Of a stretch of 64,000 nucleotides of DNA, positions 11,801 through 23,600 are shown piece by piece. The notes under the pieces were generated by a model, which worked only from the letters and a program-made list of their open reading frames with translations, did not search any database and was not told where the DNA came from. Both the position numbers and the translations under genes were made by a program. The DNA is from Mesodorylaimus sp. YZB2_4 (Eukaryota; Nematoda; Enoplea; Dorylaimida; Dorylaimidae): NCBI GenBank assembly GCA_030248295.1, contig JASANH010000735.1, positions 248,001 to 312,000 of the forward strand, read 5' to 3'. The stretch's first letter is position 1, and each line of letters starts with the position of its first letter.

Positions 11801-14399
11801 CCGAATATGCACAAAAATCGTTCATCCGTGGCCGCGCTGGGAACGCGTGCCGATAAGATCGCAACGCGGCTGATCAAAGGAATCGGGGATGATCCGTCGG
11901 CCGGGCGGACAAAAAGAAAAGAAAATAAGCCATATGTCCCGAGAGAAGGCGATCGAGCGGAGCAAACTCGCGCCACAAACGTAATCAATCCACTCGGACT
12001 GCCCCGATCGACCGCTTTCCTTCTTGTCCTCCAACAACAACCAAATGAGCCGTGCCCAATTGCGCACCCATCCGCCACCGGCTCGGACGGGGTACTGTAG
12101 TGCCCACTCATCCTCGGACCTTACGTCTCTGCGGGCCACTTCCGTGCTCGCGTGCAGAAACGAGTGGCCGTCGTGATCTGATGCCAGTGCCGGGGACTTC
12201 AGTGACCACGGCCACCACAGGTAGAGCATAGAACGAGTGCCAGCAAGGGTGCGTACATTCCGGAGTCTACCTGCTGCGCCCTGAAGACCGCAAGCAAGAT
12301 CTAGCTCATAGGGACCGAATTTTAAAGGGGACCCGGGGCGCGAGATGAAGATGTCGGGTGACAAGGGCCACGATGGGTACCGTGACCCGGGCGTACCAAG
12401 GAGGGTCCATGAGGCGAGGGGGTTGTGAAATCTCGACGCGGATTACATGCTGAAAAGTGCGCACATGTCTGCATGAAGAAATTCAAGTAAGACGTCCGTA
12501 AGCTACAACATTTGTAAACAGTGATATAAGGCAGCGGGAAATCTAACTTTTCGATTGAGGTATGTAGGGACTTACGTAATCGAGCATTTACAGTGCTATA
12601 CTGGGGGCTACAGCACTCAGGGGAGACTCGAGGAGTGATTCAGCTTGACGGAAGACTCAAGTTAACCTGACCATACAATATGGATACTGCGGTAAGTATC
12701 CATGCAGTACTGTATGCCCAGGTACTGAAGGCAGAATAGGACGAAGCAGGGCAGGGCCGCTGATCGTACGTTTCCTAAGGCAGCAGGGACGAGGGCCACA
12801 TGCATGCTTCAGTCAGGGATTCATGGAAGCGAGACGCTGAAAAGGATCGATCGCAGTGCGATGGATTCCAACTGTACACTACAGCTACCGAGAAACCTTT
12901 TCATGTGAGCTCCTTGACTGACCTGTCTTCGACCCGAGCGGTCGGCTCCTCTGCTGTATACTCTTGTAAGGCCTTGATTTATCAGTCTCTTCTTTACTAT
13001 CGACGAGAACAGCCGATGGACGGTCTCTACTCCATCGTCAGTCTCTTTGCACCTGTCTGCGACAATCGCAATGGGCCGAAAACGGGATTTCCAATTTTAT
13101 GGGGCTAAAAAGTAGAGATGTGGTGAGTGTGCTGAACATGGTTGGTGCTGGAGCTGATTATAAGCAAAGGAATGAACAGACAGAGCTAGGTTGCTGCAAA
13201 TGCTCCTGCAGCTTCTGGCTATGGTAAATGCCCACTTGCCTAGGTCGGACACCTATGAATCCTATAGCCTCCTCATAGGGTACTGTTGTGTGAGGACGGG
13301 TACGGTAGGTCATGGGATAGATAAGAACCCACTGACTTTCTTTTCATGATTTCGCCCTCCCTTATCATTTCTATTGCCAACAAAAATGCCTGTTATTAGG
13401 GGCCAGGTCGGTAGCCTGCATTGGCCAATTCTGTATATGTGTCTGTGCAAAATCCTGTTTGCCCTTCCCGTCATTTGTATCCTCTCCGAAATCATGCAGC
13501 CCTGGGGTAGCGTGAGGAAGCTCTGTAAACTCCCGCACGCCTCGTGAGGAATTTTGTGAAGTCGACTCTGGTCGCAGTATGATTGTTCATGTTTATGAAA
13601 ATCTGTGACCTGTGCTGAATCTGGGCGTATGGCTTCCCCATCCCCTCTCAATGACACTATGTCGTGGTTCCTTTTCGGCCACAATTTTTATTTTTGTGCG
13701 GTGCCAGATGATAAATTGGTGATATTGACTGTGCTTGATCAATGCGCGCATGAAAAATAGAAGGCACTTTGACGATGGTCTAGTTCACAGTCGCCTGGAT
13801 AGGGACCAAGAACTCCGGTCGTGACCAGGCGCATGCTACAACAAAGGGTTTCAGCCAGCCCAAAGCATAGCTTGCAGGCTTACTGTAGGCCTGACTAGAA
13901 TGTTCGTTTTGGTAGGACATGTATCGACCACTCTTCAAGATCAGAGGGTCAGGCGACTCGCAATTCCAAGTGTGAGACTCATCCGCTTCTAATCCATCTG
14001 GCCACGTCGATGGTTTTTGCAACGACTGTTACGACGTGGCCAGACACTCTGGTACCTGGGTGGCAGATGATACCCTGCCAGGACAATCACCCCACGGTGC
14101 GGCCGTCATCAGACAGGTGGCTGGCATACAGACAGACCTACTCTTCCTGAATGTGTGGGACGGCTCTGCTCAGGAAGAGCACAAATAACATGTGGCATCA
14201 AAATAGGGTTTCATCCCCCAAATCAGCGGACACCCGTGAAGTGCAGGGAATTCACCCCACAAGCATCTCCTTGTCCTCTTCCCTCCCTTCATCATTCATC
14301 CAGGACGCACTCCAACCAGACCAACACACATTGGAAGATTGGCTCCAGCTGTATCCAATAAGAGCTTGAGCCCTGGCGCCATTCGAACACGCGCTCAGG

Positions 14400-14518
14400 A
14401 CTGTCATGTCATGCCCGCGTACTCGAGGTTTTGACGCAGGCGGGAGTCGAACCCTCCCCTGTAAGCGAACACCGACCATGACAGACAGTCGCCTTTACCC
14501 ACCTAGGCCACGACCCGT
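14400..14518 (-). mobile_element. tRNA-derived SINE-A, reverse, truncated tail
   Basis: On the reverse strand, a tRNA-like head opens GTCGTGGCCTAGG and contains the B-box GGGTTCGACTCCCGCC (about 14440-14455). It is followed by a shortened tail with CTCGAGTACG and GACATGAC. The extra bases between A and B boxes suggest a long variable arm, as in tRNA-Ser or tRNA-Leu. Confidence 0.75.
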
Positions 14519-15148
14519 GCCCGGATTACTGCTCCAGCCATCCCATCAAGCAAGGCGCTGGACATGATTCATGATCCTTGAGTGCGCTTTTATGCATTTA
14601 GTCATGAATAAGGAATGAATTCATGGAGAAACTACTTGAGGGCTCATTGACAAATGGGTCCTGAAAGGGCAAAAATGCGTAGTATTATTTTATTCCTCAG
14701 TTTTCCACTTGTTGAAACTGGCTAGACTTCGTGTTGTGTACTGTAAAACAGTCAGTAGTTCATCAGTGCATCGCCCTCTGACCATACCAACTGATCCAGG
14801 CATCACCAGACAGCTGGCTACAGCAGCAATACGTGGTCAAGGCTATTCTTAGCACAGTCTTGCAGTGACAGACTGGAAGGGTCACACTCTGGCACAGGGC
14901 GAGTAAAATATAGTTTCAGATCAAAGTGGGCTGGCCAGCCTCATCATTCAACTGCTATGTCTCGTCAGTCGCAGTCAACAGTAATGAGCTGAACCATCTC
15001 CAGCCTCGGGTCAGTCTCTGTGCCAAATATTTTGGCTGCAGAGATCGATACTTTGAGGAATACTTGCAGCATACTTGCGCTGGTAACACTGAACGTCAGT
15101 CAGGGCACAGGGTCAAAGTGGCTGATTGATTCATCAGAAATGGTCCTA

Positions 15149-15303
15149 GGTCGTGGCCTAGCGGTAAAGGCGTCTGCCTGTCACGATGGGTGCACACTTA
15201 AAGGGGAGGGTTCGACTCCCACCACGGTACAAAATGATTGTCAACTATGTGTTCCTTAGCCCTCGAGTGCGCTGTATAGTGCTTGGGTATGGTATGACAT
15301 AAG
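15149..15303 (+). mobile_element. tRNA-derived SINE-A, near full length
   Basis: The A-box region TCGTGGCCTAGCGGTAAAGG is followed by the B-box GGTTCGACTCCCACC (about 15209-15223) and then the family tail ATTGTCAACTATGTGTTCC, CTTAGCCCTCGAGTGC, GTGCTTGGGTATGG and TATGACATA. Head plus conserved tail defines the family in this window. It lies just beyond the 3' end of the zinc transporter. Confidence 0.85.
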
Positions 15304-15634
15304 AAATGCTTTCCCCAGCAACCTGCTCTAATTGGCCAAACTACAGTATCTGTTCCAATATTCCAATCTGTGCATCTCACCTCTTCCTCGCACTCCCTGT
15401 CAACTCCACAACCTTGTTTACCAAAACCAGTCAAAAGCGAATGGCAAAAACTCTGAAAATAGGGCATAAAATAAATACAATCCACCGAGTCCTACAAATG
15501 TACATTGCAGACACCATGGAAAAGAAGTATGAAAAGTCGCCAAAAACTCCTCTTCAAAAACTGTAAGATCGAATGACCATCTCAAGGCAATCACTCTCCA
15601 CATCCTTTTGTACACAGCCCACCACCAGGCCATC

Positions 15635-18600
15635 TCAGCGATCAGGGCCCAAGCACTGTGCACACTGCATCATAATATCTGCATCGTAGGGCTCGACCTG
15701 GATGGTGGTGAAGGTCAGGTTGTACTTGAAACGCATCGCCTGGCTAGCTTCGTGCATTATTTTCAAAGCATCGCAGGACGGATCTAAAAAGTCGAGTCAA
15801 TACGGTCAGAGCACAAACACAAGACAATAACCAGTCGATTATTGTATTCCAAAAAGCTCTTACAATTCTAGCATCGGCCGACCCACAGACCCAAGTCGTG
15901 GCCTAGCGGCTAAGGCGTCTGCCTCTTACGCTAGGTGCGCACTTAAGGAAGGTTTCAACTCCCGCCTGGGTCAAAAATTATTGTCAATCTATGTGTTCTC
16001 TAGGCCTCGAGTGCTTGGCTATGCATAAAGTATGACATGACGTGATCCAGGACGGATCGATTAGGAAGGGGACTGACCCAAGCTGTGGGCCAGCCACATC
16101 AAAATTTTGAATTCCCGCCAAAATATCTTTGTCTCCGCTAATGCTCGCAATTCAACCCGCTGGAGAAGCCTTCCGTTAATCAATCTGCATTTCGGACCCC
16201 TCCCACCTTCTGTCCGCATACTGGCCACCCCAAAGGCTATTGCGTGCGGGCAGGAGCCCAGAAGCGGAGTGGACATCTCTTGGTCATCCCCACTCCTTTC
16301 CTGTCCTTCTACCCCCCCCCCCCGCCTGAATGCGAATGTCCTTTCAGGATGGCCCTCTTTAAACACAGAAGAGTCATCACGCTAGCAGGCCCAATATACA
16401 GACAACCTTGCGTCGAGTCGGGTCGGTCAATGCTGGCACAATTTTTTAATGTTTCCATTGAAAAAAGCAGAGGTTTTCCTGAAAGAAAACTTCTACACGC
16501 GCAGAGAACCCGCTGTTTTTCAAACAGGCCACCCGTAATTCCTGCCGAAAAGCACACTAATGCCCTTACGGCCGAAACAACACTCCATCATGATCATGCC
16601 CGATGTACTCACCAATTGCTAAATGCACTGCCAAGGCAGCTTTGTCCATGGTCAACGACCACATGTGCAAACTGTGCGCATTCTTCACACCATTCAGCGA
16701 CTGCAAATCTCGACGTACTTGATCATAGCTCACGTCCCGAGGTGTCCCTGAAAAACATACAACTTATTACAAACACGCATCTACGTTTTACCACATCACC
16801 AGAACTCGAGGGTCAAGTACACAAAAAATGTTAATTCAAAATTCAAATTTCCCGCCATTAAAAAATTTCGGTGATAACATTTTCTGCTTGTAATGTACAC
16901 GCACTCTTGGTACCGACCGTTTGACTAGTGAGTGAATAAGCCTCCTGCCAAAGCTCACCTACCAAGCTCGCCTATGATTTAGTCTTCCAGCTCTGACAAG
17001 ACTTAACAATTTATGGTGCAAATGCAGAGCCAGCAGTATACTATCACACACATATAGCATCACAATGCTGCAAAAAGGACTCCCATCTTCCCTATAAGCC
17101 TTGGATAAGGGCGCCTGCAGACATAATTCCCGATCCCCTCTGACCCCTTGATCTCACGTCAGGGCATGGCCCAACGCATTATTCTAAAATATTTTCTACA
17201 AGATCCTGATGGCGGAGGCTTCCTTCTGCAATTTCTTTGTTGCATGTTTTGTCCCCGTGCCAATAGCAATATCCATCCAGGATGGGGCCCAACCCTGTCC
17301 CTACTATGTTGCAATTGTTTTGCCAAACACAGCATGATTCTTCACATGATTTTAGTCGACCAAGCCCCAATGCTGACACATGCACAGCCCAGATCACGAT
17401 TCTAATGACCTGCGTGAGCACTATACAAGTTCAGCTCCCACTCTCCACTCATCTATTCTCGAAAGAGCATCAGAGTGGGTCGCCTGAATCAAACCAGCAG
17501 CCCCTTACCTTCCATGAGAACATAGACGGCATCTCGTAACACGGTACAGGTCGTGATCAAAACCAGCACTGAGAATATGAACGTGCATATCGGATCCGCT
17601 AACTTCCATTCTGGCTGAAAAGAAAAAAACATTTCTGATATTCAAGCCACACACACCAGCCACGCAAAGTTTACGTATTGTTACAAAGGCTGGGCAAACA
17701 GAATCTGCTTTCCATCCACAAACACATCAACTGAGTCGATCCCTTCCATGCTGCAATTATGTTTTGTCCCTGTGCCAGTATCAATATCCATCCAGGATGG
17801 AACCTTCCCCCTACTGCCAGCCATTTCTATGTTGCAATTGTTTTGGCGAACACAGCAGGGCCCAAGTTCAACATCCCCCACTGCCTGCCAGAGTAGAGAA
17901 CACGCTCAGCCCACCTTTCCTGTGTCTACCAGGACAGAATAACTCTCTAGCACTCACGATCGGAGTTGGCCACCCAGAACATCAGTTTGTGACCTCTCAT
18001 TGTCAAAGAACAAGTCGAGTCCCACACACGCACAGGTTATGCAAAGCCGTCAGGCTCATCGTCTGGTCCCAGGCACTCCCTCCACGAGCAACTTACTTTA
18101 AATTTGATGATTAAGGCTGCAATGAAAACTCCAACGCTTTGTACCAAATCGCCGAGCACGTGAATCAAGGCAGCGCGTACGTTGATATTCTTGTGCTTGT
18201 TCACGCCATACAGCTCGTCCGTGGGATACGCACTGAGCGAGTAACGAATGGCGAACGCGTCAGCCGCAGATGAAGATTCGGAATCGATCCAAGGACGTCG
18301 ATCGCCATTAAGGTTCTGTCGGCCATTGTGACTGTGTCCGTGACCATGATCGTGGCTGTGATGATGACCACCACCGAGCCCGTGCGAATGCCCGTGGCTT
18401 CCTCGATGCAGTACGATGCCCATCCTGCAACACAAGTCCATTCTATGCCCACGCCATATGAGTGTCCTCCATAAAACCTACACGATATTGAAGAGGATTC
18501 CACATCCAGCCGTCATCAGCATGACGTTGGCATCGATTTCGTGAATATCATGAACGACACGATCCACGGCCATGTAGACCAGAATACCCGTCAGCACCCA

Positions 18601-19669
18601 AATAATCAATATGCTAACTACGGCACCCAATATCTCTGAAACAAGTACATCTTCCTGCAATGATCGGGGTCTATGGACAGACAGGGCTACCCCCCGTCTG
18701 TCGGCCAATGGAATTTGGATGGCTCGCTACAGCAGGCAAGTGTCATGGCCCCACGGTACCCACGATAGGAGGCACCCTATGCTTGTTGCACCAAGAGCCA
18801 AGATTTCTATCCCCCACTTTCGGAAAATTCTTGAGACCCAGGGCAGGATACAATAATTTGGTGCCACACATCCCAAACTTACCAGCACGATAGAAGCCAA
18901 ACGAGAGATTCTTGGTAGCACTCCGTCTGGCCAACCAAATGGCCATTAGCGATATCATAAAACTTGCAAAATCGCTCAGCATGTGAGCAGCGTCGGTCAA
19001 AATAGCCACACTATTGGCAATGAGACCACCTGAAACAAAACTCGATCGTATAACCCTTAATAAGCCGCAAATAAGAGCAAGGTCCCCACAGACTTTTCAA
19101 AATTGAAAGAAAGGCTTTTTTAAAGCATACTAATATGGCCAAAATCCAAAAATTGCATGCACGACTACATCTGGTAATTAATTGTTCAAATGAAAATTCG
19201 GATTGAAAGGACGCTGGCCGCACTGATGGCTTCCCAAAGGCAAATCAGAGAAAAATAAGGCTTTTTGGACAAAAAAATCCATTCAGGCCCCTCAAGATTT
19301 CAAGCACCCGTAGGAGCCCTGCAATAGGACTACTCACCAACGAATTCTCCTATCATAAAAATCAAGCAAATAACACTAACAATAATCAATTGCCGAGTGG
19401 CCGAGTGGTCTCTGGGCGGAGCAACTTGAGGATGGCAATGTCTCGAATTGTCGTAAGGCCCGTCGCCAACATTGATCCTCGTATCGGGCACTTGCGGACG
19501 ATCACCGAACGGGTTTGATCGACGAACAACATTGGATATTTCGTCGTCCTGGCTTGGACTATGATCCAGAATTAGTCGATTTCGGTCCGACACATCGATA
19601 GCGTCGTTGTCCAGAAAAAACTGATTAACACCGGCTGACATGTCATCCAACTGGCTCGTAGGCCTGGCC
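15635..19669 (-). CDS. SLC30 (ZnT2/3/8-like) vesicular zinc transporter (7 coding exons)
   Basis: A cation diffusion facilitator that exchanges protons for zinc and loads it into vesicles. Coding exons, 5' to 3': 19669-19338, 19029-18883, 18635-18482, 18424-18097, 17614-17509, 16747-16613 and 15783-15635. From the ATG at 19641 they give 440 residues in frame; typical ZnT2/3/8 proteins are 370-430. TM1 reads RQLIIVSVICLIFMIGEFVGG-like. The two HxxxD zinc sites are AHMLSD in TM2 (His117, Asp121) and HVLGD in TM5 (about His290, Asp294). The TM4-TM5 loop (about 208-234) is His-rich. The C-terminal domain with LHMWSLT and IQVEPYD, and the CHPQ near the N-terminus, point to the ZnT2/3/8 group rather than ZnT1 or ZnT5-7. 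A possible extra 5' exon cannot be excluded because the first exon opens at an acceptor-like CTTTTTCAG. It is divergent from GALNT, about 1 kb apart. Confidence 0.93.
15893..16042 (+). mobile_element. tRNA-derived SINE-A in zinc-transporter intron
   Basis: The head AAGTCGTGGCCTAGCGGCTA with a degraded B-box (AGGTTTCAACTCCCGCC) is followed by the family tail TTGTCAATCTATGTGTTC, CCTCGAGTGCTTGGCTATG and AAAGTATGACATGACG. It is inserted in the last zinc-transporter intron, antisense to the gene. Confidence 0.82.
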
Positions 19670-20643
19670 CTGAAAAAGAGGGGGCAAATAAGAAAATTCA
19701 AAGAAAACAAGAACCTAGAATATGTAGCCTACAGCAAAAAATTGAGGTTTTTCTTACATGTTTCTCCAATTTATGAGCTCAATTTTTAATTTTTCGAGAG
19801 TTTGTAAAATCGGGCATGAATTGATTACGTACGCCCTGTTTGGAATTTCCCAGGTCGGCGACAGTGAATATAGGCCAATCTTGGGAATTAAAAAACCGAG
19901 GAATTTTTCCTTTCCGCTTTTTAGCAGACAACTTTTGTCTCTGATGTGCAGGCCCGCGAACTTTAATTTTTTATCGGATTCACCTATAAATCTGTACAGA
20001 GACTTATCGCATCAAAATGAATGTAACGGAACGTAACTAGCTGATGACGCCAAAACATTCAGATAACGCAACACCAGACTGCTTCAATCGCCGGCAAACG
20101 ACCAGCGAATGACGTCAAATTTAAAATTCGCGCCTTTTTGAGTTCGCGCGACTCCTTACCCCATTTAGGTTAATCGAATGTGCGCGGCTGGTGGTGGGGC
20201 GGGGCCGGCTGGCAGCTCGACGGCAGCCAGCCATTTGCCGAAGACGCGACACGTTTTTCGCCTGCTGCGTGGCAGGTGTGGAAACGAAGTTCTTTACTTT
20301 CGGTCGGCCGGCGTGTACCATTTGTTCCCGTTGCGATCATTAGGACTACAGCTGTTGAGTGATTATAGTTGTAATCTATTGTAGGAGCCTGTTCTCGGCT
20401 TAGGCCTGTACTTTATACATGCCCTAGTTTCGAAGACCATTCCGAATGCCCAGATTTTGTCTTTATTGAAATTCCGTTTATTTGACGAATCAAAACGATC
20501 GAACCGATTTTCCGTGTCGACGAGATTTAGAGCTCTCTCGTTCTTTGGAAGAGCTTGGCCGAACGTAGGCTAGCTGGCAGTGGTAGCCGTCGCCTTGCCG
20601 CTTAGTATTTCTTCGTGTTCTTTATCGACTGTATTTTTCGAGA
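19670..20643. promoter_or_regulatory. Divergent intergenic region, zinc transporter / GALNT
   Basis: The spacer lies between two divergently transcribed genes. CpG-rich sequence at about 20090-20340 is a plausible shared or bidirectional promoter. No TATA box is placed well for either start. No coding frame is credible here. Confidence 0.45.
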
Positions 20644-23600
20644 ATGGGCTTATTACCACGACGAAAATCATTCCTGTTGAAATTTTTACTTCTGGTTCCG
20701 GCGGTTTGGTTCGTGGCGGTTTTATTCTTTGCCTATAGCGGAAATGGTGGCGGTGGATCTCAAGGCGGCATCGAAAAGCGGGAAAAACGTAACGAAGCGC
20801 CGCCAGCTAGGCAAGACGCAAACAACGATAATGGAAAAGATTTTGATCCTCCGAAGCTGCCTGAGAAACAAGCGGAAGGAAAAGCCGTCGTTGCGGATGA
20901 AACGAAGAAATCGCCCGAAAATAAAGGCGTCGAAGGGGCGGCTGAAATAAATATACCAAAGCCAAAGAAGTTCGCCATCGATCCCGATAGTCCGATTTAT
21001 AAACACGAAAAGAACCAAGCCGGCGAAGGTGGCAAACCGGTCAACGTCAACAAAAATGTAAGTTGTACGATTTATCAGGCGCGAGTACATTTGCTTTTTC
21101 CCCTGCTGAACGGGTCTCGTTGTGTTGTTCCTGACTATGATAGCGTGGATTTGTATTTACTAAAAGCTTGAATTCCGTAAGTTTGAGCAACGTGGCATTA
21201 CTTCGGGAATATTTTAGTCCGAGAGCATTGAATGCATAAGAGCAGGTTTGGTTGGAGAACAGGGGCTCTTTGTTGATTGATACTAGGCAACCGAATACGT
21301 GCGATTGTGTTTCGGAGAAAGTTGGCCCGCTAGCTCATTGATCTTTGCTGGGCAACGGCTAGGTGCCGGGTTCAGGTAGTATTAGCCACGCGCGATTATC
21401 GGCGTCCCGACTTGTACATGGTTCGATGCTCGGCGGGCGGTCTTCGTGCGCCAAATGGTTGATATATGGCTTAGTTTTAGTATTTTTACGGTCAAGTAGT
21501 AATGATATTAATACGTTTTAGTTTCAACCCGATTTTCATGCTTATTCATTCGAAAAAATCCTCTCTTATAGTCGATTAATTTCGTATTTTTATTTTCGAG
21601 ACAAGTTTTTCTCGCCGTGACCATTTCTAGGCCTGAAATGGTTGTTATTCCGTCCATTCTTTGGCCCGACAAGATTTCAATGAGGGTCAGGTTTGCTTGT
21701 TCCCAAGTGCGTTACCTTATTCGGTTGGTGATGGTTTTTTATGATTTTTGATGGCATTTGATGCGATGTCGACGAATTTGGTGCCATATGCGGCCAAGAG
21801 CATTGACACGTCCTTGTTCGAGTCGGTTGCGCATAGGAGAACAAAAAGGTCGTTGCGCGATGATTATTCGTTGGTGTTAAAAAATTCTCAGCCTCCAACC
21901 AAAGTATACGACGAATATGAATTGGCGAATGCGTGTTGGATCTCGCGCAATGCGATAGTTTGATTAGGGTTACCCTAGGTCGCATAATAATCTATTGTGC
22001 ACGGGTGACAATCGAATGACGAAACTGGCCACAAATCAACGGAAATTTGTTAAATAGGATATTGAAATGAATGGGAAATTGGTAACGTTAGGACCATAGA
22101 GGGTAATATTAACTGTTGAGGTTAGGCGAAAAAGGGATGTCGGTGCGATGTAGTTGCGCGTGTGGGAAAGCGGATGATGTTTCGGATGAATGATTTTTGT
22201 CAAACAGATTCGCTGATCAAAATTTTGGCTAAGGCAGTGAACTCAATAACTTTCGCTGAGACCGCTAGATGCAAAAAATGAACCTGTTTTATTATAAATC
22301 GGAGAAAAAACGTGGGAAGGACGAGAAAAGTTGTCGCACAGCAGACATCGGGCGAGGATATCTCGAATACATGCGTCTAATAGTATGGGCCGAAAGCATT
22401 ACAAATCATGCCCAGATCGTGGCCTAGCTGGGAAGCGGGGGAGGGTTCGACTCCCGCCTGGGTAAAAATATTGTCAATTGTGTGGTCCTTAACCCTCGAG
22501 TGCTTAGCTATGGATTGAATATGATATGACGGACCACCAAATCGATCCTTAACCTCTGACAGCACGCTCCAATTCCAATCAAAGACATGAAAAGTACAAC
22601 CTTAGGAACGTGGCCTTTCGTCCCTGTGACTTTTGGTCATTTGTCGTGCCCAGCATCGACAGATCCGACTGCTGGATCTCTTATCCGACATCTTATCATT
22701 TTGCCGCGCATAAAAGAATTTTAGTCCAGCGGGCGGAGTTAGTAGTCCTGCCCAAGTATGGGCAAGGTGGGGGGTGGTAGAGATCAGATCAGATAAGATC
22801 GCCTAAGCCTGATCTGATCGCGTGTGAGACAGGTCGGGTTCGGGTCGAGTGAGTCAGGTCTTGGTCCTGCCCACATTTAATTTTATCGCTTTTGCTTGCT
22901 TCCTTTTCTTCCTGCTGGACCCAAGGTAGGGAGGGGGAGAGGAAGGGTGCACCCCACCTACCGTCTTGCCCATACTTGGTCCTAAATTTTTGCGGTTTTT
23001 CTGCTGCAAAATGATGAGATGTGGCCCGTTTTTTCCTCGCAAATCAGCATTCAATCCCGCTGTGTCTTTGGGAGTGGACTGACAGGGGGCTGGTGAGGAA
23101 GCAGTGCAAAATACGTCGTCCCCACCGATCTTTTTTTTGAAGCGGATTGGGATCGGGCCGATCCAGGCCTCATATCATGTCGTATGTACTTCATCCAAGA
23201 GCGCACTCGAGGGATAAGGAATAAATATTGGGCAATCATTTTTCACCCGGGCGGGAGTCGAACCCTCCCCTACCTAGCGTGAAAGGCAGGCGGCTACCGC
23301 TAGGCCTAGGGTTCGGGTCGGTCGATGCTAGGTCGTGCCCTGAATTAGAAAATGGTTTTTAGTTTGCCAGCCGCTGAGCTTTTACGAAGAAAACTTTGCG
23401 CGCCTAATAACACATGAAAGAACGATAAATTTTGTTTTTTTGTGTGGTTATTGCCGAATAATAAAAGGTTGGAGTTAGGGTTTTGTTCGGGCTAGCTTGG
23501 GAGGACATTGATTCGAGTTAATTATCTAATAAATTTGTGATTTTTTTAGGATTTGACGGCAGAACAGAAAGCTAAATACGATGATGGGTGGACGAATAAT

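Larger units (their letters stand above)
8812..15634. other. Intergenic region between Hox1 and the zinc transporter
   Basis: This 6.8 kb stretch between convergent genes has no reading frame that resembles a known protein or has good splice signals. Positions 9900-12400 are rich in CpG, while 8830-9900 and 12500-15600 are not. One reverse SINE copy (about 14400-14518) and one forward copy (15149-15303) are present. The palindrome GGTTACAGTAACC is at about 10523-10535. It could contain Hox1 control elements or non-coding transcripts, but I see no specific signal. Confidence 0.5.
21058..23549 (+). other. GALNT intron 1
   Basis: The 2.5 kb intron carries two SINE-A copies in opposite orientations (22415-22532 and 23172-23310). 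A GATCAGATC-like cluster of short direct repeats lies near 22780-22825. I see no independent gene. Confidence 0.6.

Noticed and set aside
11822-12364. Minus-strand open frame of 180 codons
   Set aside because: Same CpG-rich stretch; residue composition is not protein-like and overlapping frames exist on both strands.
961-15634. A Hox-cluster microRNA (mir-10 or similar)
   Set aside because: TACTGTAGAT-type words look superficially like mir-10, but the seed ACCCTGTAGA is absent and no hairpin surrounds them; mir-10 normally lies near Hox4/5.
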